Positions 35,755-47,575 of a stretch of 64,000 nucleotides of DNA are shown one piece after another. The DNA is from Centrapalus pauciflorus (taxonomy: Eukaryota > Streptophyta > Magnoliopsida > Asterales > Asteraceae). The notes beneath the pieces are model-generated. The model had not been told where the DNA came from, ran no database searches, and was given only the letters and a program-made list of their open reading frames with translations. The stretch's first letter is position 1, and each line of letters starts with the position of its first letter. Both the position numbers and the translations under genes were made by a program. The stretch spans positions 555,821-619,820 of the forward strand of contig JAANYP010004442.1 of the NCBI GenBank assembly GCA_020465985.1, read 5' to 3'.

Positions 35755-36163
35755 CTAGTTTATTACCCGTGTATTACGCGGATATTTTTAATATATATAA
35801 AATATAATGAATTAAAATGTAAATGTATAAATATTATTTTTTTAAACAAAAAGTACATATAAGAATAATATTATTATTTATTATGACCTATTAAATTTAT
35901 ATATTTGTAGATATACATGAATAGTAATTATTTTCTTATATTTTTTAAAAGTTTTATTATATTATATTATAATTAATCAGTTAGTAGAGTATTAGATTTT
36001 ATTTGATTTGATTTGAATTCAAAAGTAGATGATATTAGATTTGGATAGATATAATTTAAATTTATTTATTATTTTTAAAACCTATAAATGTCACGTGTCG
36101 ATTCATGATGATGACACGTGGCTTCACCAGAATTGAGTATAGTTACTCTTTTAATAGTATAGA
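35755..36163 (-). mobile_element. Non-autonomous Helitron next to the WD40 core promoter, with two G-boxes
   Basis: On the minus strand it starts TCTATACTATTAAAAGAG at 36163 and ends with hairpin CCGCGTAATACACGG, spacer and CTAG, followed by T. G-boxes CACGTG lie at 36092 and 36115. Its 3' end is about 60 bp from the predicted TATA box. Non-coding. Confidence 0.85.
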
Positions 36164-36306
36164 TAGAAGATAGATTTTTTTGTTATGATTCATTGCATTG
36201 TTTATTATCACAATCAATGTTACGTTAATGTTATGTTATTTATTTTAAAATCATCATAATTTATTAGTGTCTATTTCATAAAATATATGTGTATATTTCT
36301 TACCCT

Positions 36307-36653
36307 TAGGCTCCGTTTGTTTTTTCCTCTTATCACTTTTTTGCCTCTAATATCTGAACCGGTCAGATATAAGAGGTTAAAAGCCGTTTGTTTTTCTTAC
36401 TCCAATCAGACATCTGATGTCTGACCGTGGTCTGTTTCAATCAGACTTTAAATTTGTCTTTTGTCTGTTCACTTTTGTCTATTTTAAATTTGTCTTTTGT
36501 CTTTTGATAAATTATATGTAATAAGACACTTTATTAAATTAAAAAACAAACAATCTAGTCCAAACAGATTTTAGACATTTTTTAATATCTTATCAAACAG
36601 AAGGTAAAAAGTGTTTAGACGTCTAAACTCTTAAAAAAACAAACGGAGCCTTA
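36307..36653. mobile_element. MITE with TAGGCTCCGTTTGTTTTTT ends
   Basis: The left end TAGGCTCCGTTTGTTTTTT is matched by AAAAAACAAACGGAGCCTTA on the right. Interior TCAGAC and GTCTGA words are symmetrical. About 345 bp, hAT-style termini, no clear target duplication. Confidence 0.75.
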
Positions 36654-37284
36654 CACTAGTTATTACTAGACTGTGAAGTTACATGTATACTTTTAATAAA
36701 ACTATTTTAATAAATATATGTATACTTTTAATAAAACTATTTACATTAAATGCATATATACTAGAACTTAAAATATATAAATATTAAATATTTAAAAAAC
36801 ATAAATTATATAATAACTTATCATAATTATTAATTTTCTAGTTTTATAAAGTAGATGTGAATAGTAGGCAATTTTGTTATGGTTTTTTTTTTAAAATTTC
36901 TATTTATAAGTCTGTATATTTAATTAATATTAATTGATATTTTAATTTATATATTTTATTAAAATAAATAAAATATGATGAAGTATGTTTTACTAATTGT
37001 TGTTTACTTTTTTAACATTGTATAATGAGTATTTTCAAAGGCATGGAATAAATTTTAAAATATACACATAGATAAGATAATATGAATATTTAAATATAAA
37101 TATAAAGTTAAGTTATAATTCACTGATAAACATATAAACTATTTTTAGACATATGACAAATTTGATTTTCCTTTATTATATATAAACTTATTATTATTAT
37201 TATTATTATTATTATCATTATTATTATTATAAAATTCAACTTGTATAAAGGAAACATTTATCTAGTGTATTTGGTACACACTCG
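36654..37284. other. AT-rich intergenic DNA with a TTA microsatellite
   Basis: (TTA)n with one interruption at 37188-37230. A TGTATACTTTTAATAAAAC phrase is duplicated near 36680 and 36719. No gene. Confidence 0.5.
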
Positions 37285-37673
37285 CACTACAAGAAACATG
37301 TTCTTTAGTGACAGCTATATTTAATGACATATTATGCAATGATCATTATATCATATGTTCAAAGACACTTGTTGAAAAGCAGATGCTCATATTGCGAGCA
37401 AATATCAGGCATAAATTTATTGCATCATAGGGATAAACCAAATGCTTCGGGTTGGTTTGTAGAGTAAAATTATATGTTGTTTTTATGAATTTATAATTAG
37501 TAAATGTTCTCCAAAAATTTTGAAAAGCTTAATAGAAATCATATGTGTTTGTGTGGTCCTAACAAATACATGATCCATTTAGTCAATGTCTATAATGGTT
37601 ACACCATGCAATGTCTATAAATGGTTACACCATGCGAAAAGGAAGCTATAGAATTTATGATTTCTTGTAGCAT
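37285..37673. mobile_element. CACTA-type MITE
   Basis: The left end CACTACAAGAAACATG matches the CACTA terminal signature. The right end ATTTCTTGTAGCA is its inverse except for the last two bases. Inside, GGTTACACCATGC occurs twice close together. Non-coding, about 390 bp. Confidence 0.5.
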
Positions 37674-38061
37674 AAACCTTAAAACTTGACAGATGTAAAT
37701 GTAGCATAAACCTTAAGGTGTCGTTTGGTTTGAAGGAAATAAACAATTCATTTAGGATTTGGATTTTGAAATACTTCATTGTCATGTTTGGATAAAAAAT
37801 TAAAAGAAATGATTTAGCTCATTTAGGATTTCATATTCATTAATTCTCCACATTTCATAATCAATCCATCCCCATAAAGATTCTAAAATCCTATCATTTT
37901 AAAATTCATCATTTTAAATTCATGCAATCCAACGTGTGATAGCCCAAGTACATGAACCTCACTCTTACGAAAGATCTTACAGGCCCACAATACATGTTGA
38001 TTGTTACTCTTAAAATATGCATGGCCCAGTATAGGTATTAATTATGATTATTGCTTTAGGC
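37674..38061. other. Intergenic DNA with a possible decayed MITE
   Basis: GGTGTCGTTTGGTTTGAAGG at about 37715 and CATGCAATCCAACG at about 37921 could be opposite ends of a decayed MITE. TGTAGCATAAACCTTAA is duplicated at about 37666 and 37699. Confidence 0.4.
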
Positions 38062-38494
38062 TTAGGGTATGTTTGCCAAAACTAGCTGTAGCTTTGTGTT
38101 TTTAATAGAGGTAGAGCTTTTAGTAGCTGAAACTTTTGAGAGCTGAACCTTTTTAAAAGAGCTAGAGCTTTTAGTTTTATAAATGTGTTTGGTAAAACTA
38201 GCTGTAGTTGTAGTTTATAGTATTAAATTACTTAAAAGGGCATTAATATTAATTAAAGGTGGTAGTTTATGATTAATAGAAGGGTAAAAAAGTAAATATG
38301 TTTGACTAAAAGCTCCGGAGCTTTTCAAAAGCTACTTCTACTAGCTTTTTAAAAAAGAGCTTATTTTTTAGAAAATGAAAGCTCTGCGTATCCTTCCAAA
38401 CAAAGCTTTTATTTTTTAGTAGAGCTTATTCAAAAATAAAAGCTTCTAAAAGCTCTTAAAAGCTTTTAGAAGCTCTCTACCAAACATGACCTTA
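38062..38494. mobile_element. MITE rich in AGCTTTTA words
   Basis: The left end TTAGGGTATGTTTGCCAAA pairs with TACCAAACATGACCTTAA on the right. AGAGCTTTTAG and CTAAAAGCTCT words run inverted across it. A relative is at about 42441-42801. Non-coding. Confidence 0.65.
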
Positions 38495-39403
38495 ATAGGA
38501 CCTGAGCTTCAAGAAGTTGCAACCTTAATATGGTCCTCCATCTATTACTGTTCTTATGCAAACAACCAATGAATGGGTTTTTGGTGAATTAGTTTATGCT
38601 AGAATTCTTGTCATTTAATATTTTATTAATTGTCAGATTCTTATGTTATACTTGTATTAAAAAGTTTCAATTTATTAGATTGATGATACGTCTGGTGTTC
38701 ATAATCATACTTTTCATTGAAATTTAAAGTTGACTAGTTCAAGTCAGTCTATCGGTGTTATAATCTAGATTGTCGTGTATTTTTGAAATTTAATGTTTAT
38801 GCATCCTTTAAAATACTTTTACATGTTATAATTTTTTCTTATAATCTAGATAGAGTATTCATGTTGATGATCACGACATGAAAAACAGAGTTATAGATTG
38901 TCATTTTAGTTATATTAAATTTAGTTACTACAAACAAATGTGAATTGTGAACTTTTATAATTGCTACTCAGTTACCTCTTTGAAGTAATGACTTTCTCTT
39001 TTATATATTTCTCGTTATGTGAATTTAATTGTCCTATAATAAAAGTAAGTAACAAAAATAGTTTGTATCGTATATTATAAAATATAAATTATAAGAAATA
39101 AAAATAAAATATATTCATATATTATAAAAATAAAAATAATACAAATATGGTATTTTTATTTAATGACTGAAGATTTCTTTCACTAAATCATCATTACGAA
39201 CTTATGTTCAAGGTAATAAGTGAGTGCAAATGTGACACAAAAACTCTTGCATTATGTTTGGTACAGAGAATTAAGGTTAGGAAAATGGAAATATAATTTA
39301 TTTCTAGCCTTAATTCTCTATACTAAACGCACCATTGATTACTTACACAAACATGGTTGTCAAAATTACTTAGACACATATACTCATACAATTTTCTGTC
39401 ATT
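38495..39403. other. Intergenic DNA, nothing recognised
   Basis: No gene was recognised; the short open frame at 39220-39420 has no family resemblance. Confidence 0.4.
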
Positions 39404-39412
39404 ATATGAATA

Positions 39413-39637
39413 AGGGGTGACAATTTCGGCTAATTCAAACAAACGTGTCAAACAGGTTAACGACCAAAAGTAAAAAATTTAACATAATTTGGATTTTTTC
39501 AAAAAACAATTTGTTTAATACACCATTTTATAAATTTTCATGTCTAAAAAAATGTTATGTTTTAGCTTAGTTCTTTACTACGGGTCAATTTAACCGTCCG
39601 GGCCGTTTGACCCGTTGGGTCAAAATTGTCACCCCTA
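39413..39637. mobile_element. Mutator-like MITE with perfect 9-bp target duplication
   Basis: ATATGAATA flanks it at 39404-39412 and 39638-39646. The ends are AGGGGTGACAATTT and AAAATTGTCACCCCT. A 9-bp duplication is typical of Mutator-like elements. 225 bp, non-coding; GGGTCAA/TTGACCC words are inverted near the right end. Confidence 0.85.
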
Positions 39638-39646
39638 ATATGAATA

Positions 39647-40425
39647 TACTCACTCCAATTTTACCATGCTATTTTTGCATGTAGGTGAAAGCCAGTGACT
39701 CCTTTATTGACACAGTTTTTACTACCAGTAACACTTTCTGTTTGTCGGTAACTGTCCCTTTTTTTGTAAATGAAAAACAAACGAGTACTAGCCAGATATT
39801 AGATGGGATGCTAAATCATACTTTCAGCTTAATCCATAACCGAATATTCAAACTTAACTTTAGATTTTTGTTAGTGTACGTATAATGTAGAACTTGTATG
39901 TATAATCGTTGCACATCTCTTGATTAGAGGTTCGAGAGTTGTGATTATCTTTTTTGTGATTCTCTTCCTTGCTTCTGAATGGTGACAATTAAGTTGTAAC
40001 GAAATTCATAATTCATCTAAAAAACAAAGCAAATACACTTTGTAATTTTATCAAAGCCAATGAATTACGTAGTTTCCACCTTTGAAAAACATCTTAGCAG
40101 ATTTAAAAAGACTTTTATAAAAAAGTAAATATTTCATCCTAAAAATGTTCTTTCATGTTTTTAATTTAAAAAAACCATTTCTCCTTACTAGTCATTATTT
40201 TGAAGTGTTAACTTTGATCTTAGTTCTTACGTTTTAATTATTTTAATTTAATAAAATATTATAGTCCCTTGATTAATTTAAAGTATTTTTATTATATAAT
40301 CCTTGGTTAAGTCTAACTTGGCATCAGCATGGACACAGCTATTCCTATTAGCAAATGGTCTTTCCTTTAAAAAATTTCCACAGTGGAGACAAAATGATAG
40401 CATGTTGGTAGGGCGGTTCCACTGA

Positions 40426-40468
<43 letters not shown>

Positions 40469-40679
40469 CAATAATAATATAACAATAACAATAAAAATAA
40501 CTATCTTTGTGTAAATTTTAGAGAGAAGTACATCTTTAAAAATAAACCCAAAGAATAATATTATAGAGAAGTACATCTGAAAAAGGGCGATGCGTGCTAG
40601 CTACCTTCATACAGTCAGCTTTCTATGAATAATTAAACAGTGTCGATGTATAATAATTCACAATAAAGCGCACAAGAAG
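39647..40679. other. Intergenic DNA with an AAT microsatellite
   Basis: (AAT)n lies at 40425-40466. No gene was recognised. Confidence 0.5.
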
Positions 40680-40998
40680 GTACCACCCTTAAAAAACATT
40701 TCTGTAAAAAAATTTTCATAAACATGTTTTAATTACATTATGAAGATAATATGTAAATTTCACATACTTTCACGTCTCTTAAATCCTAAAAAATGATATG
40801 AACGTACACTTACATAATTTTGCATATATGTGAACTTACATTTATGTGATGCATGATTTCATGCACTTAGAATGTGTAATGTGCATGGATTTTATATATC
40901 ACCTGTAATGTTAATTAAAACATTTTTGTTTCAAAAAAAATTATTTCTAAGAGTGGTTACTTCTGGTGCGCTGCATATAAGTGGTACTCACTTGAAAA
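40680..40998. mobile_element. Relative of the 19987-20422 element beside a CA/TA microsatellite
   Basis: It shares AAAAAAATTTTCATAA then CATGTTT with the 19987 element, and its termini contain GGTACCACC and GGTACTCACTTG. To its right is an ACACAC then TATATA simple repeat (about 41005-41023). The left flank is not a microsatellite. Boundaries are approximate. Confidence 0.5.
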
Positions 40999-41023
40999 AA
41001 AAACACACACACACATATATATA

Positions 41024-42440
41024 ATATTGATAATATAATATTTGGATCAAATTTCATATAAATCAAATTTAGATTAAAAGATAACTAAATTAAGAAAAAA
41101 TAAAAATAGGAGGCGTCGAAAAAGTGTCACATGACAATTTTTTTTTTCCTTTTAGTTACATGTAAATATTCAACTCTTTTATAATTTATACCTTTAATTG
41201 ACTTGTTTGATACATATTGCTTATATATTTTTTATTATAATAAATAAAAAGTTATTATGATATATGTCCTTTATTAATATCGTATTTTTTTCTTTTCATA
41301 TATAATTTTATATTATGTAACAAAAGAAATACAAAATTTGTAAAGTAGTTGATCTAATAAGTTGTAAACGATTTTAAAGGGTATACATCACTTAATATAT
41401 ATACAAATTGATACATTTGATTCTATCATACATTCACTAATTTGATGTTACTTGGTTATCAAAATTCACACACAATATGACAATATTATCGCCGCCGTTC
41501 ACATACTAACCATGCAATCACAAACAATTAATAGTAATGTGTTTTTTTAATTTTTGTTGTATAACTATAAAATAATGTTGTATATACCATGTTATTTTCT
41601 GTATTTCATTTAGAAAACTTAATTATGAATTATACTATTTAATTAGAATCATAGTAGGTGAATTATAGGAATCGAAATTAATAAAATAAACTTTTATAAA
41701 TAGAAAAACTTACATTTTAATTTAGCACAAATTAATTTTTTTTTTTAAATCCATCTATAAAATATCTCAATTCATATTCACTATCTTAATTGTTTTATAC
41801 AAAATAAATAACTAACACCAAAATTTAATATTAAAGGAAACTTTATACATTAAACGGTTTTAAAAAAATCTGGTTAGGATAAATTAAACTAGTCTAAGTA
41901 TGGTTAAGAAACTAATTTAAAAACCCAAAAAGTCAATTTTTTCCCCCTAATTCTATAGACATGGCTATAAGAATGAAGTGTTTACAATTTTTGGATTCAA
42001 CAATACAAATTTTACAGGAATCATATTATTATATTGCTGCAAGATATCTACGATTGAAAAAACTCCTATTAGTTTTGATATGCGAATTTCATTAGGAAAA
42101 TAAATCTATTTATTTGAGTCTTAGGATGACTAATTATAATTATTTAATCAAACATATTGAAACCGTAAAATAAATTAATAAACATTACTATGTGTGTCGG
42201 TCAGTAAGGGATAGCGGAGAGCTCTCATATTTTCTCCGCCTTTGTGCATTTCGTTTGACTTTGTTATTTGCATTCAAACATTTATTATCATGTTAAATGC
42301 ACTAATTAACCCTTGCGAACATCTTTTTTTTTTTTTAAGCACCATAGTTATATTCTAAACTTTATTTTAAACTCTCGTAATTGTGTGTGTTTCAAAATTG
42401 TAAAAAGAGTTAATCATTTAATCAAAACAAGATTCATACT
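41024..42440. other. AT-rich intergenic DNA, nothing recognised
   Basis: No coding frame or structured repeat with recognisable content. Confidence 0.4.
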
Positions 42441-42801
42441 AAGGCTGCTTTTGATAATATGAGCTTTTAGGGGCCGGCTTCAACTTTTGATTTTCTTTAA
42501 ACTCAAACTCAAATGCTCCGTTTGGTTGATAGGAGCTTAAACTTTTAATTCAGATTTGAAAGCTCTTAAAAACTCTTTCACGAGAAGTTACTTAAAGTAT
42601 CATTCAAAACGAGCATGAGCTTTTGGTCAAACAAATTTACCTTTTTACCTTCCAAATAATTATAAACTACAATTTTTAATTAATATCAATGTCTTTTTAT
42701 GTCAAAGCTACAACTACAGCTACTTTCACCAAACACATTTATCAAAACAAAAAATTACAGCTTTTTTAAAAAGCTCCAGCTCCTAAGTCGTGCCAAACAT
42801 A
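42441..42801. mobile_element. MITE related to the one at 38062
   Basis: AAGGCTGCTTTTGATAATATG at the left, AAGCTCCAGCTCCTAAGTCG near the right, and inverted AGCTTTTA words resemble the 38062 element. A CTCCGTTTGGTTGATAGGAG near 42510 may be a nested end. Boundaries are approximate. Confidence 0.5.
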
Positions 42802-43597
42802 ATTTATTGAAGTACTTTATTTATTTATCAATATGTTGCACTATTATTATAACTATACATTAATTTAAATTATATAGTTTATCATTTCTAATTTATTCTC
42901 TTGATAAAAATGTTTATTAATTTTCACTAACTTGTATTTATAAATATGAGTCTTTATCTATCCATGTATTTAATTTTCTTAAAATCATTTTTCTCAGTTA
43001 TACATTTATCTTTATATATTAATTTATATATGAAAAATTAGTATGTTACAAATAATCAATATCAATATAAAAAAGATTATATTTTGTTATAAACTAACTG
43101 GATATTGTATACAAATTTACTATTGGTATATTCAAAATAAACAAAATTATATTAAATAGTTGATAAAACATTAAAATCAGTAATTTGTTCTATGACTAGT
43201 AGGACTAAACTTACTAGTACTATCGAATATAAAAATTTTATAAATATAATAGTTAAATTTTCATAATTTACTTAAAATTTAATATATTTATTTACTTTTT
43301 TTTTGTTTTACAAACAAAAAAGTATCAGGATATTCAAATTATTTTTAGAACTTTTTGTAAATCTTAATTCATATTTTAATATTCTTCTAATGTTGGAAAA
43401 TATATTTTATTTTAAACGTTTTATCCAACTTTTATTAGTGGTCTATTTATTTATTTTACATTAAACATAAGACTCGAAAGTATTTATATAATTTTTAATT
43501 ATTTTGTAAAGACAATATAATATTTCTGTAAGATTTTCATTAGTTATAAAATATTATATATATATCTTCATAGATAAATTTATACTTATACGTATAC
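42802..43597. other. AT-rich intergenic DNA, nothing recognised
   Basis: No gene or clear repeat. Confidence 0.4.

Positions 43598-43658
<61 letters not shown>
43598..43658. repeat. (TTA)n microsatellite, about 61 bp
   Basis: Pure trinucleotide run that directly abuts a Helitron-like start. Confidence 0.97.
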
Positions 43659-43663
<5 letters not shown>

Positions 43664-43664
43664 A

Positions 43665-44204
43665 TAAAGGAGAACACAAAACGTCACATGGCGTCACCAT
43701 GTTTCACCTAAAAAGATAAATACATTTTATTGTTTTTAAGATAAAAGAAAAGATAAATACAATTTATTATTTTATAATATCTATAAACATAATTATAATT
43801 AATTACTTCTACATATTATTTGACATTATCTAATAAATGTTATTTACCATCATTATTTATTTGACATTTGTTAATTTTTAGCTAATCTAAATCTAACTTA
43901 AAAAAATCTAATATTATATAATTTATTTATAAACTTCAAGTAAAATATTAAAATAAACAAGAATATATTTTAAATAAAAAAAATACAATGTTATTAAATA
44001 ACATCTAGAAAAGATTTATACACATTATTAGTTTTATAATAAATAATTAACTATATCTTCTATTTGATATCATCCAATAATGTTATTTGTCTTCATAATC
44101 TATTTTACATTTTAATTTTTAGGCTAATTTTAAGTTTATAAACATATTATATAACCAATTATTTTTAAAAAAATACCCCCGTAATATGTGGGTTCATAAA
44201 CTAG
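43665..44204 (+). mobile_element. Helitron-like element, third subfamily
   Basis: The 3' end has CCCCCGTAATATGTGGG as an imperfect hairpin, then TTCATAAACTAG followed by T. The 5' side TATATAATAAAGGAGAACAC is compatible with, but diverged from, the other family starts, so that boundary is uncertain. The interior has two related TTATTTACCATCAT / TTATTTGTCTTCAT segments, suggesting an internal duplication. Non-coding. Confidence 0.55.
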
Positions 44205-44625
44205 TTAATATATAAAGAAAAATGTATAACAATAACGAAGGTAAATAAATTAAATATATATGTAGATAAGGATACATTTTTACTAATGAAAGTTAATAAA
44301 AAATAGATATTTTTATCAAAAGGAATAAACTAGAAATAATTTAATATATATAATTCAGATTAATATCTAGTAACAATGAGAATCTATTAATATATAAATA
44401 AAATACACAAACAAATTATAGTAAAACTCTTATAGAAACTAATAATCATATTAATTATTATCTAACTGATAATAAAAAACAACTAATTAAATATGAACCA
44501 AAAACTAAAAGTAATTGCTTGATGACCAAATATGAAATCAATTTAAAAGGGCAAACTAGATATTTTTAAAAAGTTTAAGTTTTTAGAAACTGAAAGTGTG
44601 ACAAAATTTCAAAATATGAACTATT
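44205..44625. other. AT-rich intergenic DNA
   Basis: No feature recognised. Confidence 0.4.
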
Positions 44626-44932
44626 AAGTGGCGTTTGGTTCGAGAAATTGAATTCGGTGGAATTGAAATTTAAATTTAGCTTGTTTAGAATTTATGATAA
44701 GTAAGACAAATGGTTAAATTTTATGTATTTTTCATCAAATTTCTTTGTTTATAGGCATTTGACATTCCTCCCAACTCATACATAAATTAAATTCCAACAC
44801 AGGATTCCAATTTACATCCGTAACTAATGCTAAAAAATATTTTTAACCTTCACCATCAACCATATTAATAACTAAAATTCAAATTCAAATTCAAATTCCT
44901 TTGGATTATATTTCGTGAACCAAACGCCACTT
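44626..44932. mobile_element. MITE with AAGTGGCGTTTGGTTCG ends
   Basis: The left end AAGTGGCGTTTGGTTCG and the right end CGTGAACCAAACGCCACTT are nearly perfect inverted repeats. Internal AATTGAAATTTAAATTT and AAATTCAAATTCAAATTCC are also mirrored. About 307 bp, non-coding, hAT- or PIF-style. Confidence 0.8.
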
Positions 44933-45254
44933 CAATAATATTGTTTGTTTAAGAATTGATTACCAAATATTTAGAAATGATTACTGAAAACTCAAACTCA
45001 TCCACACTCATGAGTTTTCTCTGTCATCTTATTCTTTCTTTTATTTCTTTCAAACACATACCCATACATGTACCCATTTCTAAACCCTTCAACAAACCAA
45101 ACGCCCCTAAAATTTTTAGGATCATATGTAGGAGTGAGTAGAAACGGAGACAAAAACAGGAAAAACTTGAAAATCATAAAAACTGAACTAAACGGTATAT
45201 ACTATATATTGGTTGACCGGTTTTTACAAAAGATAGGTTCTCATTAAAACCCTT
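44933..45254. other. Intergenic DNA, nothing recognised
   Basis: No gene or repeat recognised. Confidence 0.4.
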
Positions 45255-45396
<142 letters not shown>

Positions 45397-47422
45397 GCAC
45401 TTAGTTACTTTTTGAGTTTTGATGGTGAAATTAGTATGGGCAATAAGGGGACATACACATATAGACATATAGTGTTTGTAATCAATCTATGTGATGCCTC
45501 CATGGAATGGAAGATAAAAGATATGAAGTTTGAAGATGTCGATTGGAAGCTTCAAAAGGGTGCTTGCAAAAACCATCCATATGCATATTCATCACTAAGA
45601 GTTAATAATGATCACTTAAACACGCCCTAGCTTTCGACTCATAGAAAGTGCTCACTTCTCTCACTCTGTCATCATCATCTCCCTACCTCCGTTCTCCATC
45701 TCATTTCATGTAAGCCATTAATTGACTGTTCCTCTTAATAATCATGCTAGCTTTTATTTATGATTAACTTCTTCAATCATTCTCTTTTCTAATCGATCTT
45801 CTTACAAACCAACTATTGAATTTGTAAAACGTACTAAAAAAGACCACACACACATGTATCGATAGTCATTCATGGTGAATATAATGCACCAATAATCAAT
45901 CGTATGGGATGTGCGGTTTATATATCATGCATGTGTGTTTTCTTCCTAAACCGTCTATCATTTAATACAATAATAATCCACAAATAAATCCTATGTATAT
46001 GCTTATTATTTTATATGGATCATATTGTTGTGTTTTGATAAACATTTTATACTATCAACGATATTTTTTAATTGCATTATTGCTTTTATATATGTGTGTT
46101 GATTATTAAGTAGAAGAATGGACTTGTATTGTAAAAAAAGACAAAAAGTGTTAATTGTATCATGATATCTGATTATTGATTAACTTTATATTTCTGCTTT
46201 TTTTAATGCATTCTTGTTGCATAATTAGCCAACGAGAATTGCTAAAGAAACCTTATAACCTTATTTATCTATTCAAACACCTTTCAACATCGATACATGA
46301 TATTCTGATATTGTTTATGTATTAAATATTTAATTGTTATTTATTTTCTATGTTAACAAATTACATGTCTATCATATTTAAAAAAAAAAAAAAAAAAAAG
46401 GTTGGAATAACATCCAACTCAAGCAATTTGGGTTGGATAATGATTGACAGGACCACTCAAACCTTCTAACAACTTTTCGTGGCAACCAATGGTTATATTA
46501 ATATCGTTGTTACTTACTATTTTTAGGAATTAATCATTCAAAAGATTTGTTTTTATTCTCCCGACATAATTTTTGTATGTTTTCTCTTCTTCTATGAAAC
46601 CCATCATTTTCTTTCCTACAATTTTAGTCTTATTTTCAAATTTTTGTTATAAGGCTTCAATAATCATATGTCACGTCAAAATTATATAAATAAACTGATG
46701 AAATAGATATGTTTAACAGGATTTTTAGTTTGTAATTATTACGAGAATGAAATTTTTAAGATTCTAAAAATCTATTCCAAATAATTTATTTTTTTAAAAA
46801 TATATAAACCTTCTCATCTAATTAAATATAGTATACACCTATGAAAAAGTCTATAATAATATATTGATATTGGCATATCGTACCATCACTTTAGACTCTA
46901 CAACTCTGCGAGGGTTTTTAGTTTATGAGTCAATATTGATGATCTCAATAAGTGTCTTATTAAATACGTTTAACAAGTTCAATATTAATGATGTGTTGTA
47001 TATACAATTACGTTGCATACAACAAAAAATATTTTATAGTGATTTTAAAACATTAGCCTTATGACAGGAATTTATTTTATATTGTAATAGCATAGTTTCA
47101 TGTATCTCATTTCAATCATTATATTATTTTTTTAATATCGGATAGATCAATGTAGTTTTAGATTAATCACATTTTGTTCACTAACCAGATAATCCATTTC
47201 ACATTTAACATTGACGTTGGTTTAATTTTAAAACACAATAATTTATGTTTGAAAAGTCATGTAAAATTTTTTTGAAAGACAAATTTATTTAAAAATAACC
47301 AAGAAACATTACATTAATTATGAGTGGATTTTCTCCAATAAAGTGAACAATCCCAATCCAAACATCCAAAAAACCCAACCAAAATTTATACCATCTCCTC
47401 AAGAGGGTTACGAGATCACACA
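45397..47422. other. Intergenic DNA, no supported gene
   Basis: A CT-rich stretch at about 45640-45715 (CTCACTTCTCTCACTCTG and following) looks like a plant leader and ends in ATGTAAG, but no downstream coding exon was found. A pure A-run of 20 lies at about 46380-46399. The remainder is AT-rich. Confidence 0.4.
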
Positions 47423-47575
47423 GTGGCGGACCCAGAATTTTTTGTCGTCGGTGGCACAAATTTAAACAGTGTTTTCGATTTTATAATTTTATTAATTAGA
47501 TTGGTCGGGTCGGGAATATCAACTAAAATTTTATAAAATTTAGGATTGAATAAGTATAATGGTATGGATTTGGTC
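47423..47575. mobile_element. Transposon terminus bordering the satellite array
   Basis: AGTGGCGGACCCAGAATTT then TTGTCGTCGGTGGCAC is a terminal motif seen widely in plant transposon remnants. The array of 290-bp repeats starts about 150 bp inside it, so the array may have grown from this element's interior. The second end would lie beyond the window. Confidence 0.45.

Noticed and set aside
39925..39950. GGTTCGAGAG as a tRNA T-loop
   Set aside because: No acceptor stem, D-arm or anticodon arm can be placed around it.
45648..45672. A possible miR156 locus (GTGCTCACTTCTCTCACTCTGTCA resembles a miR156 star strand, shown here in two parts: GTGCTCACTTCT and CTCACTCTGTCA)
   Set aside because: The match needs extra bases, and no complementary TGACAGAAGAGAG arm lies within a plausible hairpin distance on either strand.
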